A stretch of 64,000 nt of DNA from Cryoendolithus antarcticus. Taxonomy: Eukaryota; Ascomycota; Dothideomycetes; Cladosporiales; Cladosporiaceae. Below the pieces are notes generated by a model. That model did not search any database, had not been told where the DNA came from, and saw only the letters and a list, made by a program, of their open reading frames with translations. The position numbers and the translations under genes were made by a program. The stretch covers positions 186,001-250,000 of the forward strand of contig NAJO01000004.1 of assembly GCA_002077065.1 (NCBI GenBank). Direction: 5' to 3'. Position 1 is the stretch's first letter. Each line of letters opens with the position of its first letter. Positions 1 through 10,931 of the stretch are shown here, piece by piece.

Positions 1-410
1 GACCCTGTGGTTGGACCGTTTCTAGGCAAGGGACGAAGTGACACCGGCTATCTTGAAGAGGGAAAGAAGAGACGCGAGTAGACGGTCCTATCGACTGGAC
101 TCGCGTACAATTGCAGATCGCCAGCAGATAGACAAGTGCGATTGCGATCATCTCGATGCGCGCCAGGTGTTTAGGCAAGGCTATAAGATGGAGGGCCCGT
201 CATGTGTGCACGACAGTGTCTCGGCTCGGAGCAGTGCTATGCGATGCGAACTAGATTCGCCTGCAAGCTCAGATGAAATAGTAGATAAAGATAATTAGAG
301 ATGGACAGAACGTGCGGTGAACAAGAGACGAGGAAGACTTACCGATCCACTGACTTACCTTCTCACCCATACCACCTCCTTCCAACACTCCTCATCACTT
401 CTCAACCTCG
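1..410. other. No gene recognised (left edge)
   Basis: I see no convincing gene here. Short open frames exist, but their composition does not look coding and none continues a neighbouring gene. The stretch serves at least as the 3' flank of the minus-strand RBR gene that ends at 411. Confidence 0.5.
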
Positions 411-1738
411 CTACATCTCTCTCGTAGCCCTCAACCGCACAGCCCACCACACGCCCTCCAAATACCCACCCCTTCGCGTCACAGCAACCACAGCTCGGTC
501 CAAATCCTGCATCCCATCTTCAGCCAAGACGTCAATATCCGGGTCCGTCAAGATATCATGCATCTCCGCAAAGCGCTCATCAATGAACTCCACGTCGTGC
601 TCCCCATGCCCCGCAAACTGCAGAGCCTGGGCCTGAAGAATCAGAACCCGTAACGAGTACAGAATCTCACCCAGCGATCGCGGCGGATGCCCGTTCCGGC
701 AACGAAGTGCGAGGCGGCGAAGGAGTGCACGAGCTCAAGCATCGGCTGCGTCCAAGACAGGTCCTGGGAGGCAATCGTAAGGTTCACGTGGTTGAAGCGC
801 TCGGCGAGCCAGGGGGCGTTGTTCCTGGTGATGAAGTCTGTGTGGAGGTAGTAGGGGAGGTGCTGCAGGGCTCGGCCGCGCTCGCGGACGCCGAGTTGTC
901 GAATGGCTTCGCGGAAGGGCATTACGCCGTCGGCGTCGAGCAGTTCTGGGAGGACTAGCGTGGGCTCGTCGGGAATCAGGGGCCCGTCATCCTCAGCTGC
1001 TTCGTCCTCGGTGTCTTCGTCTGCGTCCTCGTCGATAACGTTCCCGTGTTCATCAGTCGGATAATCGAATTGGGGACGCGCAACATCTGGTCGGCCGTAG
1101 CGCGGACAACCTCCAGGGAGCCAGTGTCCACTATGCTCCGGTGCTGCGAGGCCGCAGAGGTGACAGAAGTGTGTCTTGCAGTAGGGACAGATCATGTGAT
1201 TGCAGCCCTCGCCTAGGAAGGTCGGAGCGTGGCAGGCGGGGTTTGGACAGAGCTGGTATTCGAGTCCCCGGGTGTTCTCTGCAAGGTGGTCAGTGATTGA
1301 AGTGTCTTCTTCAGTCCCGCAAGTGTGTGGCGCGGAGGGATCAGCGAGGACGGCTCTACAGTATGCGCAGGAGGCGGAGGTGCAGCTTGAGCAGCGGTAC
1401 TGATCGCCTGTGGTCTCGGAAAGTGCGCCGAGGAAATTGTTGCAGACCTCTTCGTTCGGGGGAAGACGTGCCTGGCAGTACACCCTTTGCTCTGCATTGG
1501 TATCGTACTCCCGACGCCTGATTGTGTAGTCTTGGAGGAAATTGGGGGGCAGGTACTCTAGAAAGGGGCGAACGTCAATGAGATGTCTGCCGTACCGTGG
1601 CGGATATTCTATTTCGTGCTCCAGAGCGCGCTCGAATAATTTTGCAACATCGTGGGCACAATCATCGCAGATGTAGTCGCCGTCGATGAAACGAAGCTCA
1701 CCGGAATACACCCTGTGTTGGCCGACTGCACAATCCAT
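411..1738 (-). CDS. RING/IBR (RBR)-type zinc-finger protein
   Basis: This is a two-exon gene: exon 1 1738-671, intron 670-618 (53 nt, GTGAGA...CTGCAG, phase 0), exon 2 617-411, 424 residues. An alternative unspliced end gives a stop at 641. The spliced form is preferred because the downstream frame stays open for 68 codons with good composition. Cys/His pairs recur: CDDC near residue 25, CSSC and CAYC around 115-125, then an IBR/RING2-like run including CPNPAC, MICPYC and FCHLCG around 160-195. An acidic stretch follows near 235-255. RBR proteins are E2-dependent ubiquitin ligases that pass ubiquitin through a RING2 cysteine. I infer ligase activity from the fold only. The first RING is degenerate, with few of its usual cysteines. 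A damaged paralogue lies at 22833-24168. Confidence 0.75.
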
Positions 1739-2860
1739 CTTGCCAGGAGTTCCGCGGTGGATGCTTTTGATTAATCGCGTGTGAGATGTCCAGATGCCTC
1801 GACAAGGTCTTCGACGTTCGCGATAGCGTGTTATGCTCTACACAACAGTATTCCGATTCCTCTTCCGTTTCGAAGGAGTCGGAATCGAGAGAGCCATTCT
1901 GACATGAGACAGATCTTATGCCTCGATGAACGAACAAGAGAGTGTCCATCATGGCTCTTTGAGCGAAATTGCAGCATTTGCATTGAGGAACAAAGGATGA
2001 ATGAAAAGGGATTGGCAGGATTGCCCGCGTAGATACCTCATTAGACTCAAGCAGATGCTTTGTTCGACTCTCGATCGTACAAACAGTCGAGCCTCGAGTG
2101 TAACATACAAACAGTCAGCGAGGTGATTGGAGACTTGACTTGGTAAAGTGAATCCGCAGCCCTTACTGCGCTTCTCCCGCCATGTCTTATACACGGTCGG
2201 CATGTCATGGGAGTGCGATCTCTCCTGGACAGCACTGTTGTCCTTTCGCTGTAGTCGCCTTACCGCCACGTGAAGTGTGAGCGCGAGACTGAGCCATTGA
2301 AGCGGGTTTCATGTACAGGTGCCCATACCTGTGGGGCTTTGTCGCGACCAGAAAACGAGTGTGAGAGATGAAGCGATCAAGAGATGGTGGTGAGGTGTTG
2401 TAGAAGCTGCCAGCGCGTCACCGGAAGACGACACGCGAGCTGCACGCGCCAAGGGTGTCAAAGTGGAGTCTGCTGTGGAGTCTGCATGACGGAGTATCGT
2501 GGGGTAGGAGACGAAATATTGGGTAACGCGGAGGGGGTGGACTTCGTTTCCTACAGAACCAACCAACTGCCGATGCCATATTCGTCGCCGATGCCCAGCT
2601 GGCGAGGCTTGCAGAGCGGGTCGTCCACCTAATAGACATTGCATTCGGTGGGGCGGTCGCCAGCACTAGAAGCTATAGGCGGTAGCGAACGAGATGCATC
2701 TGCCGTTCATCACGAGCTCGGTAGGCGAAGCCTCGTCCTGCGTCGTAAAGTAGTCTGCTGCAAGCTGGAGTGAGGGAGTACACCATTCTTCACACCTCCT
2801 CCTACAGTTGCAGGGTCGCACCTCAACACCGACTCACTTACGAAAGCCAAACCCTTCAAC
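1739..2860. other. Intergenic, no gene seen
   Basis: About 1.1 kb lies between the divergent starts of the RBR gene and the P450 gene. The open frames in it are short and overlap in several frames without recognisable motifs. It presumably holds both promoters. I see no tRNA or obvious repeat. Confidence 0.5.
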
Positions 2861-4583
2861 ATGGCTGTCGTCATGCTCGAGGTCCAAGACAGCGTTGCGG
2901 TGCAGGCGATCAAGCTCATTCGAGCATACTGGGCTTTGCTCATCCCAGCAGTGCTCGTGCTACGCTTCCTCTACTATAAGTACTCTTCTCCTCTTCGCCA
3001 CTATCCTGGCCCGTTCCTGGCGTCTGGTAGTCGAGCCTGGAAGGTCCTCAGCACATATCGGGGCAAGACTGAGCAAGATCACATCAAGCTCCACCAAAAA
3101 TTTGGTAAGCCCGTCCGCTGGGAGTATCGCGCAAGCAGTTGCTGATGTTTCTGCAGGTCCCTTTGTCCGCATTGCTCCAAATGAAGTCTCCCTTTCATCG
3201 CCCCACGCCGCGCGAGACGTCCTAGCAGCCGGCAAAGGCTTCCACAAGACCGACTTCTATGGCGTCTTCCCGCCCAAAGCGAACCCCGATATCTTCACTG
3301 AGACACGTGAAGCCGTTCACGCGGTGAAGAAGCGCTATGCTTCGAATGCCTACTCCATGTCCTCGATGCAGGGCCTTGCCACCTATATCGATGACACTCA
3401 GCGCATCCTCCTCGCCAAGCTAGACGAGTTCTGCAACACCGCAGACCAGAAGGTCGATCTAGGCGATTGGCTGCACTATTTCGCCTTCGACGTACTGGGC
3501 GAGATGGCTTTCGGCGCTAAGTTCGGCTTCATGGAAGCCGGATACGATCTCGACGGCGCCATCAAAGACATCGACGACATACAGTGGTATGATGGTATCG
3601 TGGGACAGATTCCCGAGTGGGACGCTGTGCTTCGAAACAACCCGATCAATAAGTATCTTCCGGGCAAGGACCCGAGCCAATTCATCATCACTCGTATGGC
3701 ACTAGCCGCGATCGAGAAGCGCAAGAACCATGGGGAGAACATGGTCGATCGGAAGGATCTACTGAGCCACTTGATGACTGCCAACGAGAAAGCCCCTGAG
3801 AATTTCGGTCCTGGCGATGTATTCGCCGTTGCCCATGGTGCGGTGTAAGTAGTCGCTCAGGAAAGCGAGGGACGACATCACTAACGTGTTCGCCAGTTTC
3901 GCCGGATCGGACTCGACAGCCTCGACAATGCAATCCTTCACGCATCATGTCCTCCGCGAGCCACAAGTCCACAAGAAGCTCGTCGATGAGATACTTGAGG
4001 CCGATTCAAAGGGTGGTCTTAGTCCAAATCCTTCGTGGGCTGAAGCACAAGCCTTGCCGTACTTTCAAGCGTGCCTCAAAGAGGCTATGCGAGTGCGCCC
4101 AGCCGTAGGTCTGAACATCACGCGCCACGTGCCTCCTGGAGGTGCCGACATAGGTGGCCAACGTTTCGCAGGCGGGACCAGGGTGGCGCTGAATGGTTGG
4201 GTGCTTCATCGCGATCAAGGAATCTTCGGCAAGGACGCAGATTTCTTCCGGCCTGAGAGGTGGCTTGAAGGTGGCGAGGCGAAGGCGAAGGAGATGGAGC
4301 GGTACATGTTCCAATTTGGAGGCGGTAGTCATCTTTGTAAGTTGTCCCACATGCTCGTTGTGAAGTTGGGGGCGAAAGACTTGCATGACACTGACTTGAG
4401 ATTGTCACAGGTATTGGAAAGAATCTGGCACTGCTGGAGATGAATAAGACATTACCTCTGCTCTTTAGAGAGTATGAGTTCGAGCTGCTGAAGCCGGACG
4501 AGGATCTGATCCATCACTCGACGTTCTTTGTAGTGCAGAAGGGGTTGGATGTGAAGATATCAAAACGGGAGAAGAGGCAGTGA
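2861..4583 (+). CDS. Cytochrome P450 monooxygenase (pisatin demethylase-like)
   Basis: This is a complete four-exon P450: 2861-3104, 3157-3844, 3897-4336 and 4411-4583, 514 residues. The introns are 52, 52 and 74 nt. An N-terminal hydrophobic anchor (about residues 18-40) is followed by the proline-rich hinge HYPGPF. The I-helix motif AGSDST is rebuilt exactly across intron 2. The K-helix ExxR is EAMR near residue 372, and a PERW motif follows. The haem loop FGGGSHLCIG is rebuilt across intron 3, with the ligand Cys at about 458. The enzyme should be ER-bound and need an NADPH-P450 reductase. Overall similarity is to fungal pisatin-demethylase-like P450s of detoxification or secondary metabolism; the substrate cannot be told. 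It is followed in tandem by an aldo-keto reductase, but no backbone synthase is nearby, so this is not an evident cluster. Confidence 0.93.
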
Positions 4584-4994
4584 TTTCATAGCGGCATTCG
4601 TCGATTTTCCAGAGACTTCAGAGTCGTACCATCCAATATCCCTGATCGTAAGGTCCCGAGATGTTTGAAGTGACTTCCTTGCGTGGTGATCGGCCACCTC
4701 GGCGTACTTGGTCGATTCTCAAGAGGCGTGAGGTGTGATTGGACACGACTCTCGGACCCAGTCTGTGCACGTAACAACAACGAGCTTTGCGGCCGCATCA
4801 ATGCCGCATCTGAACCGCACCTTTTCCTTCGTCACATCCGAACCCGACCAAAATCCAGCCATCATCGAGCATGCGCTGAGCAATCACATTCCTTAATAGG
4901 TCGCCGCGAGTAACGTAGGCAGGTATAAGTAACCTCTCAGGCTCGACCTAAATTGTCTTGTTCTCTGCTGCGCATGCCAGGCTCTATTTTCACC
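4584..4994. other. Intergenic between P450 and aldo-keto reductase
   Basis: About 410 nt lie between two genes on the same strand. Apart from the TATA-like element listed at 4921 I see no feature. The stretch must hold the P450 terminator and the reductase promoter. Confidence 0.5.
4921..4930 (+). promoter_or_regulatory. TATA-like element upstream of the aldo-keto reductase
   Basis: The sequence AGGTATAAGT lies about 70 nt before the chosen ATG at 4995, a plausible core-promoter spacing for a short-leader fungal gene. It is a single short motif, so support is weak. Confidence 0.35.
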
Positions 4995-5954
4995 ATGGTC
5001 AAGATTATAGGTGGGCTCATGGGTGGCTCAGTGGCCAAGGGATCATCGAGCCTCTCTGGCTCAGCGCAGCTAGTACCTCTCCTACAGAAACTCCAGAAGC
5101 ACGATATCAGCGAGCTCGACACAGCACGAGTCTACAACGGTGGCAAATCCGAAGAAGATCTCGGCGCGGTACCGTCTGATGTGAAGAACTCCTTCGCCGT
5201 CGCAACGAAAGTCCCCGGTTTCTCCCCCGGCTCCCTGACCTACGACAAAGTCATCGCTAGCTGCAACGCCTCTCTCGCCGCCCTGCAGACCCCAAAGGTA
5301 GACCTGTTCTACTACCATGGACCTGACCGCGCCACACCTCTGGTTGAATCCCTCCGCGCGATCAATGACCTCTACCACCAAGATAAGTTCCACCGCTTTG
5401 GGATCTCCAACTACCACGTGACGGAGGTCGAAGAGATTCAAAGCTTGTGCGCGAAGCACGACTTCGTCCGCCCAACAGTCTACCAAGGCGGTTATAACGC
5501 CATCGGCCGCGCAGCTGAGACCGAGCTCTTCCCAACATTGCGCAAGTATGGTATGGTCTTCTACGCATTCAGCCCGCTGGCTGGAGGCTACTTCTCGCGC
5601 ACTGCCGAGCAGCTTCGAACACCACCCGCGGGTAGTCGCATGGACCAGATGAAGCAGTTCAGCTCGATGTACGTGAATGATCTGTCACTCGAACTGCACG
5701 ACAAACTCTCAGTTACGTGCGCCAAAGAGGGCTTGACGTTGAAGGAGGCCACGCTAAGGTGGTTGATGCATCATTCTGCTCTTGGGAGGGACGATGGAGT
5801 GATCTTGGGAGCGTCGAGTCTGGAGCAGATGGAGGAGAATTTGAGGGCTTGTGAAGGCGGCCCGTTGGGAGAGGAGCTGGTGGAATTGTACGAGGAGGTT
5901 TGGAAGCGATTCTATGGGGCGGGCTACTCGCAGCACTATTCAATACCACTGTAA
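4995..5954 (+). CDS. Aldo-keto reductase (AKR7-like)
   Basis: This intronless gene encodes 319 residues. The ATG at 4995 sits in a strong context (ACCATGG) and opens directly into the first strand of the barrel; an in-frame ATG at 4953 would add 14 unlikely residues. Family features include the catalytic aspartate-tyrosine region (ELDTARVYNGG), the lysine segment (VATKVPGF), the histidine strand (FYYHGPD), the HRFGISNY segment and the C-terminal cofactor loop (GVILGASSLEQMEENL). The enzyme should be an NADPH-dependent cytosolic reductase of aldehydes or ketones, resembling the aflatoxin-aldehyde reductase group. Its closeness to the P450 suggests, without proving, joint oxidative/reductive handling of a xenobiotic or metabolite. 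Confidence 0.92.
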   Translation: MVKIIGGLMGGSVAKGSSSLSGSAQLVPLLQKLQKHDISELDTARVYNGGKSEEDLGAVPSDVKNSFAVATKVPGFSPGSLTYDKVIASCNASLAALQTPKVDLFYYHGPDRATPLVESLRAINDLYHQDKFHRFGISNYHVTEVEEIQSLCAKHDFVRPTVYQGGYNAIGRAAETELFPTLRKYGMVFYAFSPLAGGYFSRTAEQLRTPPAGSRMDQMKQFSSMYVNDLSLELHDKLSVTCAKEGLTLKEATLRWLMHHSALGRDDGVILGASSLEQMEENLRACEGGPLGEELVELYEEVWKRFYGAGYSQHYSIPL

Positions 5955-6143
5955 AGTCCTCAATTGCAGCTTCCTGCAAGGGCCGAATTCAATCATGAAA
6001 CCCCACTCCAAACTCCTCACTCCAGCACCAGATCACAAGTCTTTTCACTTTGCTCTCGTATTCCTTCACGACCAGAATCACGTCCCGCAATCCAGCCTAC
6101 GGCCGACATCGTGAATCACTGCTCGGAAGTCTGGCAAGCCTCC

Positions 6144-6830
6144 ATGATGAAGCGAGGAGCGCAAGATCACGTAGAACGCGAATTCGGCTATCGATTCAAG
6201 AGCAAGGCTCTCATTGCCCAGGCCCTCGACGCGACCGGCATGGGTCTGGCAGATGGCAACAAGCGACTGGCACTTTTAGGAGACAAGATGACCGCAGCTG
6301 CAGTGACTGTAGAGTGGTACACTTCCGGGGCACCAAGAGGTAATATCTGACACGTAGCCTGGCTAGCTATTCTGACGACAATGATAGCTTCGGCCGATCG
6401 CCTGATTCAAGCCCAAAGCGACGCCGAGCTCGCCGCCGTTGCTCGAAACACCGACCTCGTCGAAGTCATTACGTTCAACCCAGGACTGTCGAAGCGAAAA
6501 GCTCTCGCCTCAGCCAGGACCCTCGCGAATGCGCTTGAAAGCTATCCTTGGAGCCATCTACCTTGACGCGGGCAACGACCTCGGTGCTGTGAAGGCAGCG
6601 CTTGACAGCCTTGGGATCCCGACCGCTCCTCCAGGCCTCCATGGTGCGTGAACTTGGCCCATGAGTGTTTGCTAACTATGCGCGCTTCAACAGGCTTCCA
6701 AGCATCGCGACGTGCACGCTCCCTCAGGGACTCAGGATCACTCTCACCCACGACCTCGGATCAATTTCTCTTCACAATCCTCGAGCGGTGGCTGTGTGGA
6801 CGACTCACGGGAGATCCAGCTTCCGTGTGA
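6144..6830 (+). pseudogene. RNase III-domain-like gene with an apparent frameshift
   Basis: Exons 6144-6339, 6388-6643 and 6694-6830 are separated by good introns of 48 and 50 nt. The protein starts with a segment typical of fungal RNase III-like proteins (VEREFGYRF, NKRLALLGD) and carries the hallmark helix ILGAIYLDAG. Before that helix the reading frame breaks. The frame for RTLANALE runs into TGA unless one base is removed from the AAA run at 6538-6540, after which AILGAIYLDAG continues in frame. The acidic catalytic residues of true RNase III are only partly present, so even an intact copy might be a non-catalytic or mitoribosomal-type RNase III fold. Either a recent pseudogene or a sequence error explains the break. 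Intact splice sites and composition favour a very recent event or an error. Confidence 0.6.
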
Positions 6831-7150
6831 AGGTGTATCTCCCGTGGTTCGGCTGCTGTTGCACTCGAGCGCTGATGACGTTGCGAAATTGGATCGAGGT
6901 CGTCTTTGAGAGTGGACTTAAACTCCTTCCGGAGATCTCAGTGGCGGGCAACAGGAGCCAGAAGGAGCGTGTCGTACTTGAGAGTGCGATGCAGCTCGTG
7001 GCTGACGTAGTGATAGGCGCAAGCGCGACCTGATGGAGACATGGCCAATGAGTGGCGAGTGTAGACAAGCGTCTGAGGGAGAGCTCCAACAGCAGGGAAG
7101 AAATGTGGTCGAGGTACCGCCAGCTCAACCTGGCAGGAGTATCAAGCACT
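6831..7150. other. Intergenic between convergent genes
   Basis: About 320 nt separate the RNase III-like gene (+) and the glycosyltransferase gene (-). An open frame runs on from the last exon in another frame but shows no recognisable protein. Nothing else is seen. Confidence 0.45.
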
Positions 7151-8197
7151 TCATCCTGCAATCCCGTTCCCATGCTCTCTCATCAACCCCTCATGCACCC
7201 GCTCCATCAACTTCTGCAGTGCCTGCTCCCCGACCCACTGCCTCGTGCCTGCCGTCCGCCACCAGCGATGCTGCACAAACACCCCTCTGCAAATATCCAG
7301 ATCCCACTCCCCGTTTGCCTCAGTGCACGGCAGCTCCTTCACATATTCCTCGTAATCATATCGCACATACTCCCCAAACGCGCTTTGCTCGTGGAACCTT
7401 TCCCCTCTCCACCTCGCGCAGCCAGGCCAGCGCTCTTCAGTCGGACAATCCTGCCATGCCTCCAAGATCTCGAATGTCTTTGGGTTGTTCTGCGCGATGA
7501 TGAAGCCCGTGTTGACGTGGCGCCGACCGAGGGAGTCTTCGTTCTCGATCCCTGGTGGGTCCAAGGCCATGGCAAATGAGGTGGTAGAGTCGATGGACCA
7601 GTAGTTGAGAAGCCACTCGATGGGGATGTGCATGTGCGCGAAGAGGGCATCGGCGTCGAGGAAGACTACGTGTTTGTAGTTTGGCAGAGTCTGCAGGAGG
7701 CCTGCGACTTTCACCCATGTTGGCGACCGGTCAGTCGGGTTCGGTAGTTGGAGATATTGGTAGGCGTAGCCGTGAGTCTGAGCATACATGTAGTGATTCA
7801 CAATGCCACCCGAATGTGGTTCGAGCTTCGACCAGTCGAAGTTGGTCTCATGGAAGATCTGATGATTGCCACTGAATGGCCGGGTATCCACATCAAGGAT
7901 CAAAATGTCGTTCCCGAGGGGTGTCGTATGTATCGGATCGTTCGAGATGTTGTAAGTCGCGCCATTGTAGTTGAAGGATGGCTCAGTCACAGAGAAGCCG
8001 CCTTCACCGAAGATGTATTGAAGCGTACTTTGTAGTTGACCACTTGCGGTAAGCCCACTGTCTGCATGTGTATGCCCTTGTCGAGCATCATAGGAGAAGG
8101 AGGAGACATGAGAAGAGTTCCAGGTGAAATATCCCAGGGAGGAGAGGAGTAGAACAAAGACGCAAGTGAAAGTCAGCTCTCTCAAGTGCGGTGCCAT
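7151..8197 (-). CDS. GT34-like (GMA12/MNN10 type) glycosyltransferase, type II membrane protein
   Basis: This intronless gene encodes 348 residues from the ATG at 8197. The open frame extends upstream to an ATG at 8347, but the 8197 start puts the hydrophobic signal anchor (VFVLLLSSLGYF) at residues 10-25, as expected for a Golgi type II enzyme. The nucleotide-sugar-binding core contains ILILDVDTR, then KHVVFLDADALF with the DxD-type metal site (DAD), then HVNTGFIIAQNN. A tryptophan-rich acceptor region and QHRWWR lie near the C-terminus. The family transfers galactose or mannose onto N- or O-linked glycans in the Golgi. The donor and linkage cannot be decided from sequence. Confidence 0.8.
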   Translation of the reverse strand: MAPHLRELTFTCVFVLLLSSLGYFTWNSSHVSSFSYDARQGHTHADSGLTASGQLQSTLQYIFGEGGFSVTEPSFNYNGATYNISNDPIHTTPLGNDILILDVDTRPFSGNHQIFHETNFDWSKLEPHSGGIVNHYMYAQTHGYAYQYLQLPNPTDRSPTWVKVAGLLQTLPNYKHVVFLDADALFAHMHIPIEWLLNYWSIDSTTSFAMALDPPGIENEDSLGRRHVNTGFIIAQNNPKTFEILEAWQDCPTEERWPGCARWRGERFHEQSAFGEYVRYDYEEYVKELPCTEANGEWDLDICRGVFVQHRWWRTAGTRQWVGEQALQKLMERVHEGLMREHGNGIAG

Positions 8198-9427
8198 GGT
8201 GGTCCACCTGCCACCCTTGAGAAAGGTGTCTGTGTTTGAGACGAAGGAGTGAGAGTAAACAAGAGATGTCAAGCCTCGAGACAAGGCTGAGATTAAGGCT
8301 GATGACAGACCGGTCTTGACGCGCAACTCCTGCAGGTGGCGCACCATTCACTGCAGATTGCGTGTGTCTGTGAAGCCATATGGAGTAGGACACTTCGTAG
8401 CATGGGATGATTTAGCCACAACGGCATGAAGTCGACGTGATCCGCTGGCATCGAACGTCTGCCAGCACGCGTTTTTCGATTGCGATAGCGATCACAAAAG
8501 AAAATGCTCTGCCGTAGAATGAGGTCCACTCTCCGGGAGGCGTTGCCGGAGGCGTTGAGTGATGATGATGAACAGAGCACGTGTCCGGACATCTTCGCCG
8601 TATGCAGATACGTCGACGAATGTCGTGGACTTCTCCCCAATCACTCAAATGGTATGGTAGGGAGCAACAGCTTCTGCAAGCTGCTAGCACCATGCTTGGC
8701 ATATTCGAGTCGAAGCAGATTCGGCATCCAGGTTGTTCGATTATCAAAGCGGTCGGCGTTACGGCACAGACTTCCATGTGCCGGCGCACGTGTGCTCGCA
8801 AGGGGGCAGCTCTTCCACCGGACAGATCTCCACAATTGGGCCGTACCAAATGATCACCGTAACAAAGCCGCATTATTGCTCTACATTTGTCGACATGAAG
8901 TTGCACATCACAAGAGGAACACTTGCTGGAAACTTGCGCCCAAGAACGGTGAGCTGAGTCATCTTTCTCACTCTGCTCCACGTGACATCGCTTAGCGCTA
9001 TCTTCTCCACTCGCGAGGACCTCAGTTCCGCGCCTGGATTGGCTGACTGCCCGCATATCACACAGCCAGCGCTTACGGGAGAATGGGGTTGCAGCATGCG
9101 TGTGCGAGTGATACTGTCGAGTAGGTGTCCAAGCGGCGTGGTCAGCGGTAAGGTCAAGGTCTGATGTAGCTCTGCTTTCGCAATTGCTTGTCTTCGCTAC
9201 TCACCTCTCCTGCTTGTCTTATGCAGCTGATTGGACTGGACTTCATGCGACAACAGATCGCACTGTGGAGGCTTCGATAGCTGACACCGAGTGTTGCGCG
9301 GAGTACTGTGGCCGCAGCGAGGAGTGTGTGGAGGCGACGAGATTGACACCGCCGTCTCGGACACCAGAGGCATCTGGACGCTGGTCATAGTGAGAGCAAA
9401 AGCGGAGGCGGAGGAACACAGCACGCA
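8198..9427. other. Intergenic, no gene seen
   Basis: About 1.2 kb lie between the divergent starts of the glycosyltransferase and the membrane-protein gene. Long overlapping frames on both strands (for example 8412-9056 minus) are Cys/Arg/Ser-rich and featureless. They look like chance frames. No tRNA or repeat is visible. Confidence 0.45.
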
Positions 9428-10456
9428 ATGGCGCGATCAATACGACTCTTCGTCACCCGGCGATGGCGCATACCAAAAGCCATGCTCGCGCTCATGGTCC
9501 TCGAGTTCCCTCTCACAGTCGCAGCGCTCGCGCTCTTCGGCATCGCAGACCCAAATCTGTACCGCACAAAGCTCTGGCAGAATGGCGCAGACCAAGGCTT
9601 CAACAGCAGCCCGATAATGATACTATACGCATTTGCGAACTACAAACCCATAGCTGTGCCACTGGTGTGGAGTTCATTGTATGTCTGCGCTCTAGGAGAA
9701 TGAAGGAGGGTAATGCTGACAGCAGCCACAGTATGACTACCTGGAACGTGATCATATCCGTCCTCTCGATGTTCATCCTGCTCGTCAAGAGCGTAATGTG
9801 GGTGATGCACATCTTCATCCCACTTGTCAGCCTAGTCGTACACGGCACGCTCATCGCCTTGTACGCCATCGCAATCCGCAACCAAAGCGCGCCGGACTTG
9901 CTCGACCCAGAACACCCAGCGAAGGGACTACCCTGGTACCTGAGCAAAGGTTGCTCGTATGCCACAGAAGCAAACAAGGGCTACTGCATGCAAGCCCGCG
10001 CCAGCTTCGGCGTGACATGCGTGATGCTGTAAGTCCAGCCAACCTCTCCAACCGCACAGTCTTCGCCTTACTGACCTCTTCTACAGCGCACTCTGGTCCA
10101 TCTACTTCCTCCTCTCCCTCTACTCCCTAATCCCCACAACCGCCGAACGCACCAGCCGCGAAGCCGACATCGAGCTCCGCAAACTCGGCGCCTACACCCC
10201 CGACGAACCCGAGATGTCACGCGAAGCGCAACGAGATGCGAATAGACAGCTGTTTTTGAATTTGCCCAAGACGCCTACGACGCCTTGGGGCAGGAGCGCG
10301 GATAATCCGATGACGCCGAGGACTGTGGCGTTCACGCAGTTGAATGGGGGAAGTAATGGGAATGCGAGTGGGAGGGCGGGTCTGGGGGCGGATTTGGGGG
10401 CGAGGGCGGGGCCGAGGGGAGGGCTGCCGTTCAGGGAACAGTGGAATGGTGCTTGA
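9428..10456 (+). CDS. Four-helix fungal membrane protein of unknown function
   Basis: Exons are 9428-9678, 9732-10028 and 10087-10456, with introns of 53 and 58 nt, giving 305 residues. Four hydrophobic segments are visible: about residues 18-38 (LMVLEFPLTVAALALF), 66-100 (with FMTTWNVIISVLSMFILLV), 105-130 (FIPLVSLVVHGTLIALYAIAI) and 183-202 (LWSIYFLLSLYSLI). A loop between helices 3 and 4 carries two cysteines (KGCSYA, GYCMQ). The C-terminal tail is cytosolic-looking and Gly/Arg-rich with TPxTP motifs that could be phosphorylated. The layout resembles MARVEL-like four-helix proteins, but I do not recognise the family and assign no function. Confidence 0.8.
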
Positions 10457-10931
10457 ACGGCTCGATTGTGAGGGGGAGTCCATCAACGTGTAGTCTCGTA
10501 ATGTTATAACGGCCGTGATACCAAATTCAGTTGGAAGATCCGGTTCATTGGTTGTGGAGTCTGCATTCAACTTGAAGCGGCTGAAAGTAAGCATCTAAGA
10601 GGTTCCTTGGTCACTAGTCATATCGACGCCTTCACAGTGTACCCCTGCCGGCAATCTGCGTCGCTAATCATTTCTCCTTCTGCACAGCGTTGGAGCGTTC
10701 GGCATCAGTTCGCATGAGCTCAATTATTCGTTGCGCTTGGCCAGGAGCAGGACATTCTGGGCTGAAGTCTGAACCTCTAAGCACAGAAATCGCTATTAAA
10801 GCATCTCAGAACCCCATGGTTGACTTAAGCAGGCGACAAGGCGTGCTCGTTGAGCATAGATGGTTCGCTGATGCAGTCAAGTAACCATGGAAACCTGGAG
10901 ACCGCTCGTAGATCCTCAAGAGGCCAAAAAT
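10457..10931. other. Intergenic, no gene seen
   Basis: About 475 nt lie between the membrane-protein gene and the tRNA. I see no gene. The A-rich run at 10926-10930 is the Pol III terminator of the minus-strand tRNA. Confidence 0.5.
10926..10930 (-). terminator. Pol III T-run terminator of the tRNA
   Basis: On the minus strand five Ts follow two bases after the discriminator base of the tRNA. This is the standard RNA polymerase III stop and supports a functional tRNA gene. Confidence 0.7.

Noticed and set aside
2861..5954. Secondary-metabolite gene cluster built on the P450 and aldo-keto reductase
   Set aside because: No polyketide synthase, NRPS, terpene synthase or pathway regulator lies nearby, and the next genes are unrelated.
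8412..9056. A 214-codon minus-strand frame between two divergent genes
   Set aside because: It is Cys/Arg/Ser-rich without motifs, overlaps a similar long frame on the other strand, and has no splice structure or recognisable domain.
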